From a virus: a DNA stretch of 64,000 nt. Positions within the stretch are counted from its first letter, which is position 1, and each line of letters starts with the position of its first letter. This document shows, one piece after another, positions 24,592-32,317 of the stretch. The translations under genes were made by a program, and so were the position numbers. The notes under the pieces were generated by a model that was not told the origin of the DNA, did not search any database, and was given only the letters and a program-made list of their open reading frames with translations. Location of the stretch: positions 1 through 64,000 of IMG/VR virus record IMGVR_UViG_3300044618_000713. One strand, written 5' to 3'.

Positions 24592-24834
24592 ATGAAAAAC
24601 AGCGAAATGAAGGCCAATCGCTTTCTGACATGGCACAAGGCGCGCCGCCGCGTCGCCTACATCCAGTCCAATCTTAATCTCGGCCGCACTGTGTACCTTT
24701 GCACCATGACCAAGGCCACCAAGCTCACCTCGAAGCACATTGGCATGGTGAAGGCGGCAAAGAACGGCGCGTTCGTCCAGAGCGGAAAGAGCTGGGTTTG
24801 CATTGATGGCTGCAGCATCAAGGTTGCCGCCTAG
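24592..24834 (+). CDS. Early basic protein, 80 aa, unknown
   Basis: A basic protein (MKNSEMKANRFLTWHKARRR, then YLCTMTKATKLTSKHIG and WVCIDGCSIKVAA). The ATG is supported by GGAAGGG. Enclosed by hairpins B and C, it would be released as its own short RNA if those are processing sites. No family recognised. Confidence 0.6.
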   Translation: MKNSEMKANRFLTWHKARRRVAYIQSNLNLGRTVYLCTMTKATKLTSKHIGMVKAAKNGAFVQSGKSWVCIDGCSIKVAA

Positions 24835-24836
24835 GC

Positions 24837-24873
24837 ACTGGCATGACGGCGCCGCGGGCGCCGTCTCACTAGT
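24837..24873 (+). other. Intergenic GC hairpin C with CTAG shoulder
   Basis: ACTGG/CTAGT outer pair (one G-T), CAT and TCA interruptions, and inner perfect stem GACGGCGCC/GGCGCCGTC with loop GCG. It stands 2 bp past a stop codon and is followed by the 20-bp leader repeat. Confidence 0.6.
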
Positions 24874-24908
24874 CCCTAGTCTAAACTCAACCAAAAGAGG
24901 ATACTACA

Positions 24909-25520
24909 ATGCTAATCGCAACTGACATTCTCAAGGCCGCGCTGTTTTGCGCGTCATCTGAGGAGAGCCGCTACTATCTCCGCGGCGTGCACCTGTCCAC
25001 GTCCGGTCACCTGGTGACAACGGACGGTCACAGGATGTTTGTCGCCCGGCTAAATGATCGCCCGGCTGCCGACGTCATCGTGCCCTATGCCGACGTCGCC
25101 GCGGCGCTCAAGCTCGCAGGCGCGCGCTGCAAAGATATAGAGGTGACGGTTGACGTGACCGGAAGCGCGCTCCCGCAAGTGACCGGCAAAATCCACTCGA
25201 TTGCCTATACGCCCGTTGACGGTACTTTTCCCGATTGGCGCCGCGTCGTGCCGACGGGCGAGGAACTGCCGTCCGGCAAGCCGGACGACGCGCCCGGTAA
25301 CGTCCACTTCAATCACGCCTATGTCGGCGATTTGGCAAAGATGGGGAAACTGCTAGGCGGCTCGTCTATGTTGCACCCTGTTAGCGCCAGCCATCCCTGC
25401 CTCGTGACGTTCGGCGAGCGCGAAGATTGCCTTGCCGTGCTCATGCCAGTGCGCCGCGGCTCCGGCATACAAGGCGAAGCCGGGTTCGGCTCGCACGTCA
25501 AGCGCCGCGTGATCGGCTGA
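24909..25520 (+). CDS. Short DNA sliding-clamp-like protein (DnaN-like)
   Basis: A 203-aa protein. HLVTTDGHRMFVARL (about residues 34-48) and YTPVDGTFPDWRRVVP (about 103-118) match landmarks of the bacterial beta clamp: the ATDGHRL turn of one domain and the FPDYRRVLP strand of the next. Bacterial clamps have three domains and about 370 aa; this is little more than half. It could be a reduced clamp for the phage polymerase at 30,288-32,270 or a decoy of the host clamp. ATG follows AAGAGGATACTACA. Confidence 0.65.
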   Translation: MLIATDILKAALFCASSEESRYYLRGVHLSTSGHLVTTDGHRMFVARLNDRPAADVIVPYADVAAALKLAGARCKDIEVTVDVTGSALPQVTGKIHSIAYTPVDGTFPDWRRVVPTGEELPSGKPDDAPGNVHFNHAYVGDLAKMGKLLGGSSMLHPVSASHPCLVTFGEREDCLAVLMPVRRGSGIQGEAGFGSHVKRRVIG

Positions 25521-25530
25521 CAACTAAAGC

Positions 25531-25560
25531 TTGACGGGCGGCACATGCCGCCCGTATACT
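25531..25560 (+). promoter_or_regulatory. Promoter with hairpin-forming spacer
   Basis: TTGACG and TATACT (each five of six consensus bases) are separated by exactly 18 bases. The stretch ACGGGCGGC-ACAT-GCCGCCCGT (25,534-25,555) is a perfect inverted repeat covering the spacer. It lies between the clamp-like gene and the 25,594 gene. It could be promoter, terminator or both. Confidence 0.55.
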
Positions 25561-25593
25561 TTCCACGCAATGTCAACTAATGGAGACTACACT

Positions 25594-25836
25594 ATGTGCA
25601 ATGGATGGAAGAACCGCGAAACTTGGCTCGTCAACTTGTGGTTCGGCGACAACTTCGCAATGGACGCCGACGACGGCGTTGAAATCACGGCCGACTATAT
25701 CCGCGACATTGTCGAGAACTACGTCGACGAAATCGTCCCCGCGTCGTCGTTCATCGCGGACATGATGGACATGAACACTATTGATTACGACGAACTCGCC
25801 CGCCACTACGCTCCGGAGATGGCCGATGCTGAGTGA
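25594..25836 (+). CDS. DUF7249-like small protein
   Basis: An 80-aa acidic protein starting MCNGWKNRETWLVNLWFGDN. The NGWxNxETWxVxLW opening is a known phage and plasmid signature (DUF7249-like) of unknown function. GGAG lies nine bases before the ATG, and the promoter-like element at 25,531 precedes it. The earlier in-frame ATG was not chosen because it lies inside that element's transcript leader. Confidence 0.7.
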   Translation: MCNGWKNRETWLVNLWFGDNFAMDADDGVEITADYIRDIVENYVDEIVPASSFIADMMDMNTIDYDELARHYAPEMADAE

Positions 25837-25924
25837 TAGCCTGTACCTTGCCGCGCAACTCGCCAAGGTCGCCCTGCTATGCGGGGCGGCCTACACCTTC
25901 ACCTACTTCATGCTTGCGATATAG
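25826..25924 (+). CDS. Possible 32-aa membrane peptide
   Basis: A 32-residue frame (MLSDSLYLAAQLAKVALLCG, then AAYTFTYFMLAI) forming one transmembrane helix. It overlaps the end of the previous gene and stops just before the next ribosome site. The composition is unlike random sequence, but the frame is short. Confidence 0.4.
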   Translation: MLSDSLYLAAQLAKVALLCGAAYTFTYFMLAI

Positions 25925-25934
25925 GAGGGAAACA

Positions 25935-26246
25935 ATGTCTTATCTCTATGTGCCCGTGACCATTGGGGTCTATCGCGGCGACGTCCACTTGACCGATTTC
26001 GATTGCGAAGCCCGCGTTGACTATGAGCTGCCGGATGGCCCGTCTGGCGTGCTCGACTGGGACGTCACCGCGTTCCATTTCGCAGGCAAGCACAACGGCA
26101 AGCCGGTCTATACCGAAATCGGACGCACAGATCCGCTCTGGAAGGATCTGTACGCCCACATGGACCGCGAGTGGATCCACGATCAAGCCCGCGAGGCCCT
26201 TGCGGCCGACGGTATATGCAACATCTATCTGGACCCGGACCTATGA
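25935..26246 (+). CDS. Early protein, 103 aa, unknown
   Basis: MSYLYVPVTIGVYRGDVHLT starts behind AGGAGGGAAACA, a strong ribosome site that decides the start. The protein is acidic with YELPDGPSGVLDWDVTAFHF and a helical end (YAHMDREWIHDQAREALAAD). No family recognised. The next gene overlaps its stop as ATGA. Confidence 0.6.
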   Translation: MSYLYVPVTIGVYRGDVHLTDFDCEARVDYELPDGPSGVLDWDVTAFHFAGKHNGKPVYTEIGRTDPLWKDLYAHMDREWIHDQAREALAADGICNIYLDPDL

Positions 26247-26422
26247 CGCGGCCACTATACGACGCCCGCGGCCTAGCGCCGGACCCGGAGCGGCTCGCGG
26301 AGGCGCACCATGTGCGCCGCGACCCGGACACTGACGAAGTATCGTGGCCACCGTCGCGCATGGCGGCGGTACTGCGTGAACTCAAACTTATAGATGAAAA
26401 GGAACTCGACCGTGACACATGA
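26243..26422 (+). CDS. Early protein, 59 aa, unknown
   Basis: MTRPLYDARGLAPDPERLAE then PPSRMAAVLRELKLIDEKEL. The start overlaps the previous stop as ATGA, suggesting coupling. It is charged and probably helical. No family recognised. Confidence 0.5.
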   Translation: MTRPLYDARGLAPDPERLAEAHHVRRDPDTDEVSWPPSRMAAVLRELKLIDEKELDRDT

Positions 26423-26684
26423 CTTCACCTACTTGAACCAACTCAGCGGTGTCGATCTGCTCGACCGCGCGCACCGCGGCGCTTGGATCGGCCCGGAGGC
26501 GCACATGATCCGCGCGCTTGCCGAACGGCTGGAGGAACACCTCGACGCTGTCGCTGATTACGACGCCATCAATGCCGCCCTCATGGACGCAAACCAGCGC
26601 GCAGAGGCTCTGGAAGATGAGCTTAACAATTGGAAATCCATCGCTGAAGCGCTGAACGGCCGCGTGAAGGAATTGACCTATTGA
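26412..26684 (+). CDS. Early coiled-coil protein, about 90 aa
   Basis: GTG at 26,412 has AAGGAA seven bases upstream; an ATG at 26,394 in the same frame is the alternative. The protein ends in a coiled coil (AALMDANQRAEALEDELNNW and on). It contains AHRGAWIGPEAHMIRALAER. No family recognised. Confidence 0.55.
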   Translation: MTHDFTYLNQLSGVDLLDRAHRGAWIGPEAHMIRALAERLEEHLDAVADYDAINAALMDANQRAEALEDELNNWKSIAEALNGRVKELTY

Positions 26685-26890
26685 CCCCGGACTTCGCCTA
26701 TTGGGCAGGCCATTGCAGCGCGTTTGACGACGCGACCCTGCTACGCTTCCTTGCCGCCGTGGAGGCCCGCCGCAACCGCTACGACGCGGCCCTTGCGGCC
26801 GCGCAAGCGGAGGCCATGCGCCGCAACCTCATAAAAGAAAAGGCCCCCGTCACCGGGGGCCAGTCAACAACGGGGAGGAAACAGCCTTGA
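26681..26890 (+). CDS. Early protein, 69 aa, unknown
   Basis: TTG start overlaps the previous stop as TTGA. Sequence MTPDFAYWAGHCSAFDDATL then helical RRNRYDAALAAAQAEAMRRN. The 3' end contains the hairpin at 26,842-26,861. No family recognised. Confidence 0.5.
   Translation: MTPDFAYWAGHCSAFDDATLLRFLAAVEARRNRYDAALAAAQAEAMRRNLIKEKAPVTGGQSTTGRKQP
26842..26861 (-). terminator. Leftward terminator inside an early gene
   Basis: A 7-bp perfect GC stem (GGCCCCC/GGGGGCC) with 6-base loop. On the minus strand it is followed by TTTTCTTTTAT, as in an intrinsic terminator. It would stop leftward transcripts that run on from the replication operon ending at 27,404. Confidence 0.6.
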
Positions 26891-27351
26891 CGTACCACGA
26901 CGTGCCACTGGACGCAATAGAGATAGAGCGGCGCCTACGGGCGTACCTTGACGACCTGGTGCAGCTCGCGGGCGGCCCCGTGACGGTCTGGCGCGCAGCC
27001 CGCATGGCTATGGAGCACCTGCGGCGAGCGGCCGACGCGCCCAATAGCGAGCCCGTGACGCTGCCGACGACGCACCCCGAGCGGATCGTGTGGGCGGTGG
27101 CGACCGCGCATGGGCTCACAGCCGACATCCTGCGCGGCCCGTCGCGGACGCGCGACGTCAGCGCGGCGCGGCATCATGCGGTCTGGGAACTGCGCCTGCG
27201 GCGACCCGACCTGCCGCTGGACAAGATCGCGGCTTGGCTGAACCGCCGTGATCATGCGACGATGATCCACAGCTTGAAGACGTTCCGCAAACTGCGCGCG
27301 AACGGCCAATACGACGAAGAGCGCGCCCTTGTGGAGCGCGCCTTGTCATGA
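26887..27351 (+). CDS. DnaA domain IV-like DNA-binding protein
   Basis: A 154-aa protein. About residues 65-138 match the C-terminal DNA-binding domain of DnaA: VWAVATAHGLTADILRGPS, RTRDVSAARHHAVWELRLR, then LPLDKIAAWLNRRDHATM and IHS. DnaA uses this helix-turn-helix to bind DnaA boxes; there is no AAA+ domain here. The N-terminal 60 residues are helical. It may mark the phage origin or act as a regulator. TTG start behind GGGGAGGAAACAGCC. Confidence 0.75.
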   Translation: MTYHDVPLDAIEIERRLRAYLDDLVQLAGGPVTVWRAARMAMEHLRRAADAPNSEPVTLPTTHPERIVWAVATAHGLTADILRGPSRTRDVSAARHHAVWELRLRRPDLPLDKIAAWLNRRDHATMIHSLKTFRKLRANGQYDEERALVERALS

Positions 27352-27407
27352 TCATGCTGCTGGCCTTGGTGCTGGCGGCCCTTGTGGCCGCCTGGCTCGA
27401 CCTCTAG
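27348..27407 (+). CDS. Possible 19-aa hydrophobic peptide
   Basis: MIMLLALVLAALVAAWLDL overlaps the previous stop as ATGA, and its own TAG shares CTAG with the stop of the opposite-strand primase-helicase gene. It would be a single membrane helix. Very short, so uncertain. Confidence 0.3.
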   Translation: MIMLLALVLAALVAAWLDL

Positions 27408-29710
27408 GACTTCACCACTGTAAGCCCCGGACCTGCGGCGTGCTCGACCATGCGCCGCAGGTCGCTCTTTGAGTAGGTGCGCACCATGTCCTCGCGCGCC
27501 CATATGTTCTTCTTGGTCTGGAACTCGGCCGATTTGACGGCGCCGAGGTCGATCCAGCCCGCTTCCTTGAGGCCATGCAGCAGCGCCGCCTGGGGCACCT
27601 TGACGCCGCCGGGCGCGCCCTGCTGCAATGTGCTGCAAAGCTTGTGGAACGGCGAGGCGATGACGCCCGCGGCAAACTCGGCCGACGGCTTGTGCACCTG
27701 CTCGATGACGTAGCTTTCCGCCATGCTGCGGCCCGTCTCGATAAGACGCGTCCGGTAGTCCGTCCACGGCGGCATGGCTGCCGGGTTAAACGCCGACACA
27801 TCGCGGTCGAGCAGCCACCGGCCCACGGCCTGGAGCCCGCCTTGCTTCTTGTACCACGCCCACAGCGCGACCGCGTCGGCCTTCTCCATGCGCGGCGCGT
27901 GCGACCACAGGCAGAACCAGCGCCTGTCTTGCGTTGGCAGCGACAGCGGCACGGGATCGTTGGTGAACGCCAGCACAAACAGGCGGTTGACCATGTCGTA
28001 GGGGTGCAGGCCCTTGCGCTCGATGGTCAGCGTGTCGGGCGGCGCCGCGATGATCGGCTTGAGCTTGTTGGACAGCGAGCGGCGCTGCGCGGCTTCCGGT
28101 TCCTTGAGCTCGTTAAGGATCAGGATCTCGCTCTCCAGCGCGTAGCCCCAGCGCGAATTGATCCCGTCAGCGTCCACCAGCCCGCGGTTGCGCAGGTCCG
28201 GCCCGCACACGGACCAGATGAAGGGGAACCAGAACGTGTCCTTGCCGCAGCCCTCGTCGCCGCCATGCAGCACGGCGTGATTGATCTTGATCTCCGGGTG
28301 CTGGAGCTTGTAGGCCATGACATCAAGGACGTGCTCGCGCTCGACCAGATCGGGGATCAGCAGCTCGGCATGGGCCAGCCATGGCGCGACGTCGCCCGGC
28401 GTGACGCCGGACAGGTCCGGCCGCGCGTTGACCCAGCGGTTGCCGTAGATCTCCCCGTCGCGCGCCACGAGGACGCTATCGCCCGCAGCGTAGGTCAGCC
28501 CGCGCAACACCCGCGCGCCCGCGCCCTGGCGGTTCTCGTCGTAACAGACGGACGCCTCGACCTTGCGTTGCGTGTGGATGGACTTGCAATCGACGTGTCT
28601 AAACACGGCGTTGAACGCGCCGCGCGTCATCTCCCGCCGGTCGATCATGTCGAAATAGGCGTCATCCTCGACGATGTACGCGAAGCGGCTGAACCACTCG
28701 CGCTTGGTCAAGCGGCCCAGCTCCTTGCGGTCAACCTCGGCGATGACCTCGGCAGCCGCGTCAGGGAACGCCTCGGTCGGCTGGATCGTCGCGGCCACCA
28801 TGGCCATGCGCTCGGCCACCAGCTCCTCGCGGAAGCCCGCCTGCACCGTCGGCCCGCCCTGCTCGGCCACCCATGCAAGGAAGGCGTTGCTGTCGAGGTG
28901 CTCGCAGTGGGAGTGGTAGCAGCAGAACGCCCGGTTGACGGGCGAGTAACGCCCCTCGATCTGGCCGTCCGTGTGCGCGGCATGGTTCGGGCAGACGACG
29001 CCGCACCAGCCCTCGCGGTTAACCTGGGAGAGCACCAGCCCCTGCTCGGAGAGCCACTTGAGCACGCTGTCGGAGCCCGTGTCGCGCAGGCGGATGACCT
29101 GCGGCCCGGCGCTGTCGGCGGGCGCTGGCGTGACGTCCAGACCCTCGCAGATGGCGGCAAGCGTGTATTCGCGCTCAGGGTGGAACTCGACCAACCGCGC
29201 CGGGAACAGGTCACGCCCCGGCTTGAGGTTGGGCGAGCCCGGCAAGCGGCAGTTGCGCACTGCGTTGGTGGCGCCGGGGTCCGTGTAGCCTGCGGCTGCG
29301 ATGGCCGTGATGGCCGCGACGAACTCGCCCTTGGTCGGCTGCTCCTTGAAAGCGTAGCCCCACTGGCAGTTGCCGGGCGACGTCTCGACGATCCACGTCG
29401 GCGGCACGGGCGGCACCTTGGACTTGGTGCCGATGTCGTCCAGCATCATGAACAGGACGAACTCGCAGTTGGCCGCCGAGGCCGACGGCTTGCCGTCGAA
29501 GCGGTCGATAATGAACGAGCCCGTGTTGATGAACCAGCTCTCGCCGTCCCTGCGCGCACGCGACGGCAGGAAGGCGGGCCACGTGAACTTGAGGGTGCCG
29601 TCGCGGTGCGTGACCTGCTGCCCGTCGTACATGACGGGCTTCTGGCGCACGATCAGGGCTGTTTCGCCGTCCGGCGCAAGGCCGGTTAGATATTCTAGAA
29701 GGTCTGACAT
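27404..29710 (-). CDS. Primase-helicase, DUF5906/SF3-type
   Basis: A 768-aa protein starting MSDLLEYLTGLAPDGETALI behind GAGGAAACA. The N-terminal half resembles a RepB/archaeo-eukaryotic-type primase region (AANCEFVLFMMLDDIGTKSK, ATNAVRNCRLPGSPNLKPG). A zinc-finger-like stretch follows (WCGVVCPNHAAH, FCCYHSHCEH). The C-terminal superfamily 3-like ATPase has HGGDEGCGKDTFWFPF (about 480) and LILNELKEPE (about 530). It should prime and unwind phage DNA for the family-A polymerase in the same operon. Confidence 0.85.
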   Translation of the reverse strand: MSDLLEYLTGLAPDGETALIVRQKPVMYDGQQVTHRDGTLKFTWPAFLPSRARRDGESWFINTGSFIIDRFDGKPSASAANCEFVLFMMLDDIGTKSKVPPVPPTWIVETSPGNCQWGYAFKEQPTKGEFVAAITAIAAAGYTDPGATNAVRNCRLPGSPNLKPGRDLFPARLVEFHPEREYTLAAICEGLDVTPAPADSAGPQVIRLRDTGSDSVLKWLSEQGLVLSQVNREGWCGVVCPNHAAHTDGQIEGRYSPVNRAFCCYHSHCEHLDSNAFLAWVAEQGGPTVQAGFREELVAERMAMVAATIQPTEAFPDAAAEVIAEVDRKELGRLTKREWFSRFAYIVEDDAYFDMIDRREMTRGAFNAVFRHVDCKSIHTQRKVEASVCYDENRQGAGARVLRGLTYAAGDSVLVARDGEIYGNRWVNARPDLSGVTPGDVAPWLAHAELLIPDLVEREHVLDVMAYKLQHPEIKINHAVLHGGDEGCGKDTFWFPFIWSVCGPDLRNRGLVDADGINSRWGYALESEILILNELKEPEAAQRRSLSNKLKPIIAAPPDTLTIERKGLHPYDMVNRLFVLAFTNDPVPLSLPTQDRRWFCLWSHAPRMEKADAVALWAWYKKQGGLQAVGRWLLDRDVSAFNPAAMPPWTDYRTRLIETGRSMAESYVIEQVHKPSAEFAAGVIASPFHKLCSTLQQGAPGGVKVPQAALLHGLKEAGWIDLGAVKSAEFQTKKNIWAREDMVRTYSKSDLRRMVEHAAGPGLTVVKS

Positions 29711-29730
29711 TGTTTCCTCGTTCTTATGGG

Positions 29731-29922
29731 TCAGTCGTCGTTTTTGAGCGGCAGTACAGAGTACCTTGTTGGCTCGTGGGTAACAAAATCCCACGATATT
29801 GTGCGGCTGCTGGCGGGCCAGGCATTCAAGGCCGCCGCAATCGCCCCGCCTACGTCGCCAATCGCGGCGTACCCACTCGCGGCTTCGATTGCTTCGTCGG
29901 GTATCTGGTCACGTTTGATCAC
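29731..29922 (-). CDS. Small protein of the QIPDE...NAWP family
   Basis: A 63-aa protein, MIKRDQIPDEAIEAASGYAA then IAAALNAWPASSRT. It is related to two rightward genes at 37,363-37,590 and 37,577-37,786. GTG start behind GAGGTGA. Function unknown; the family recurs in phages of Alphaproteobacteria in my recollection. Confidence 0.65.
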   Translation of the reverse strand: MIKRDQIPDEAIEAASGYAAIGDVGGAIAAALNAWPASSRTISWDFVTHEPTRYSVLPLKNDD

Positions 29923-29925
29923 GGG

Positions 29926-30279
29926 TCACCTCAAGGTTCTGAAAGCAATGGCGTTGTGGACCGTTCGCACGCGGGTCCGCACCCTGTTTCCGTCGTTTCC
30001 GCTTTTCACGAGCCAGCCCTTGGCCGTCCTGCCGACGATCACGCCGACGTGATTGCGCCAGACGACGATGGCGCCGATCCGCGCCCGCGTCGGGCGTCCG
30101 ACCTTGGCCCAGTTCCGCGCGCGCCACAGATCCTTGCGATGCGGCATTCCGAAATAATGCGCCAGATAGCAGCCGCACCAACGTGACGGGCAGCCCCTCG
30201 GCTGACCGGGCTCGCGGGCCTCGACGCTGGCGGTAGAGATCAGCAGCGCGGCTAGCGCAGCGAACAAGACATTCTTCAT
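29926..30279 (-). CDS. Secreted CHAP / NlpC-P60-like cysteine peptidase
   Basis: A 117-aa protein. A clear signal peptide (MKNVLFAALAALLISTASVEA) is followed by PSRWCGCYLAHYFG with the candidate catalytic Cys and by NHVGVIVGRTAKGW with the candidate His, the pattern of CHAP/NlpC-P60 domains (TIGR02594-like). It would hydrolyse peptidoglycan cross-bridges or amide bonds in the periplasm. It lies inside the replication operon, away from the lysis cassette. GAGGTGA precedes the ATG. Confidence 0.7.
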   Translation of the reverse strand: MKNVLFAALAALLISTASVEAREPGQPRGCPSRWCGCYLAHYFGMPHRKDLWRARNWAKVGRPTRARIGAIVVWRNHVGVIVGRTAKGWLVKSGNDGNRVRTRVRTVHNAIAFRTLR

Positions 30280-30287
30280 GGTTCACC

Positions 30288-32270
30288 TCACTTGCCGTAC
30301 CGTTGCATCACCTTGCCGCTGGCACCCAATGGTAGCCCCTCGGCCCACGCGGGAGGGGTGATCATAACAGCCTGCATCGCGGCTGCCAATTCTTCTGATT
30401 TTTCTGTATCAACCTCAGCTACAATTTCGTCGTGGACGTGCAGCACGACCTCGACGCCCGCGGCGTCCAGACCGCGCAGCGCCTCGCGCAGGATGTCGTT
30501 GGCGGTGGCCTGCACGATGTTCTCGCAGGCGAGCCCGCGCCAGAGCCGCGCCCGTGGCCACTCCTTGGCGTCTGCCGCAGGCTTCCACGACGCCTTGGCG
30601 TAGGACACGCCGTCCTCCTCGAACCGCGCGTAGGGGTAGCACAGCACGCGGCCCGACGGCAGCGCGTACCAAAGGTGGTCGCCTTGCTTCATGTACTGCA
30701 CGCGGCCCGCCTTGAACACCTCGCCGGGGTTGCGGATGGCGCGGGTATACGCCTGCTCCAGATCGGCCCAGAACGGCACGGCCCACGGGTTGGCGCGGCG
30801 CCACAGATCGACCGTGCGCCTCGCCTCGCTCTCGGGCATGTGGACGCCGTAGACGCGGCCCATGGCACTGAACGCACCCACGCCGCCGCCGAACCCGCAG
30901 GCCAGCACGGCCACCTTGCCAAGCTGCCGCTGCTCGTCAGTGACGGCCGTCTCCTCGACGTTGAACATGCGCGCGGCGACGGCAACGTAGATGTCGCGGC
31001 CCTCGCGGAACACGTCCAGCGTCTCCTCGCCGTCCATCGACAGCCACGGCGTGACGCGGGCCTCGATCTGGGCATAGTCGAACACGGCGAAGACCTTGCC
31101 CTCGGCCGGGATCAACGCCGGACGCAGCATCGACTTCAGCACGTCGGTGACGCGCTTGCCGAACTCGGGCACGATCTGGTGCCCGCGCACGAGCGCCTGG
31201 CGGGCTAGTTCAGGCTCTTTGGCACATTTTCGGGGGAAGTTGTGGACTTGGAGACCATAACTTGATGCGCGGCCCGTAGCGCTTCCCCCAGCAAACACAA
31301 ACGCACCCCGGACGCGACTGTCGAGATCATCTGAGAGCGATGCAGCTCGCTCAAACTTCGCCACCGACGATGCCCAGAGATCGTCCGCGCACTGCACCAC
31401 TTCAGCGACTTCCGCAGGGACTTCATCAGGGTTTTCCTCCGCAAGGGTTAATACGCTCGCGCGCACGGTCTTGTCCAAGCATCTGTGCGCCCGGTCATTT
31501 TTCATAAGCGTCATAAGTTTTCGGGCTTCAGGACCGACACGATCCCAAACCCAATCTTTCATTCGTACGCTGCGCACGCTCACAATTTCGCGCTGCGTTA
31601 TCTCGCAAACCAGATTTTGTATCTCAATCGTCTCGGCGGCGGCATACTTGACGGCTGCCTGCGCCAGCGGGCGGTCGAGGCGCACGCCGCGGTCGTTGAT
31701 GCGCTCGTTGACGTGGTAGTCGAGCAGCTCCTCGTCGGTCAGCCCGCGCATGGCCTTGGAGAAGGCCCGCATGGCGCGCACGTCCTGCTCGCAGTACTCG
31801 ATCATCTCCTGCATCAGCCCGGCGTCCTCGCGGAACGTGCCGTTGGCCTGCGGGATGGACAGCGCACGCACCAGTGCTGCGCCGCGGTGATCCTTGCGCA
31901 TCCCTGCGCCCGCGAAGCGGCCCACGTCCTCCAGAGAGCCTGGCGCGCAGTTGGCGCGGGCCTGCGTCGCGGTGCAGTAGAACTGCGTCAGCGCGGGCTC
32001 CGGCACCTTGAAATCAGGGCAGATCACATACCAGAACAACAGCCGCTCGAAGGCGGCGTTGTGCGCGCGGATCTGTACGCCGGAAAGAATTGCGGCCGAA
32101 ACTTTCTGTGGAAAGGGTTGCTCAGGCGTCCACGTCTGCACGTCCTCGTCATCGAAGGCGTAGGACATGCACAGCACCTCGGTGCTGGGGTCCTGCATAT
32201 AGTTGTAGACGCCACGCACCTTCAGATCGCAGCGGCTGCGGGTCTCGAAGTCAAGCCAGAGTATTGTCAT
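30288..32270 (-). CDS. DNA polymerase, family A with 3'-5' exonuclease
   Basis: A 660-aa protein. Exonuclease motifs: LDFETRS (residues 6-12), RAHNAAFER and YCEQDVRAM. Polymerase motifs: A FDYAQIEAR (about 397-405), B RQLGKVAVLACGFGGG (about 445-460) and C LHVHDEIVAEV (about 608). It replicates the phage genome with the primase-helicase downstream. Bases about 31,205-31,640 (residues about 210-355) differ in base composition and third-position use from the flanks. Confidence 0.95.
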   Translation of the reverse strand: MTILWLDFETRSRCDLKVRGVYNYMQDPSTEVLCMSYAFDDEDVQTWTPEQPFPQKVSAAILSGVQIRAHNAAFERLLFWYVICPDFKVPEPALTQFYCTATQARANCAPGSLEDVGRFAGAGMRKDHRGAALVRALSIPQANGTFREDAGLMQEMIEYCEQDVRAMRAFSKAMRGLTDEELLDYHVNERINDRGVRLDRPLAQAAVKYAAAETIEIQNLVCEITQREIVSVRSVRMKDWVWDRVGPEARKLMTLMKNDRAHRCLDKTVRASVLTLAEENPDEVPAEVAEVVQCADDLWASSVAKFERAASLSDDLDSRVRGAFVFAGGSATGRASSYGLQVHNFPRKCAKEPELARQALVRGHQIVPEFGKRVTDVLKSMLRPALIPAEGKVFAVFDYAQIEARVTPWLSMDGEETLDVFREGRDIYVAVAARMFNVEETAVTDEQRQLGKVAVLACGFGGGVGAFSAMGRVYGVHMPESEARRTVDLWRRANPWAVPFWADLEQAYTRAIRNPGEVFKAGRVQYMKQGDHLWYALPSGRVLCYPYARFEEDGVSYAKASWKPAADAKEWPRARLWRGLACENIVQATANDILREALRGLDAAGVEVVLHVHDEIVAEVDTEKSEELAAAMQAVMITPPAWAEGLPLGASGKVMQRYGK

Positions 32271-32317
32271 GAGTGTGGTCGGGGCGCGGCCCCAGCAGAA
32301 ACCGCGCCCCTCGCCCG

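Noticed and set aside
27575-29689. A 704-codon open frame on the plus strand opposite the primase-helicase
   Set aside because: It is antisense to a gene with clear motifs, has Arg/Ala/His-rich composition typical of GC-rich shadows and no recognisable domain. Similar long shadows oppose the portal (17,199-18,392) and coat (10,814-12,133).
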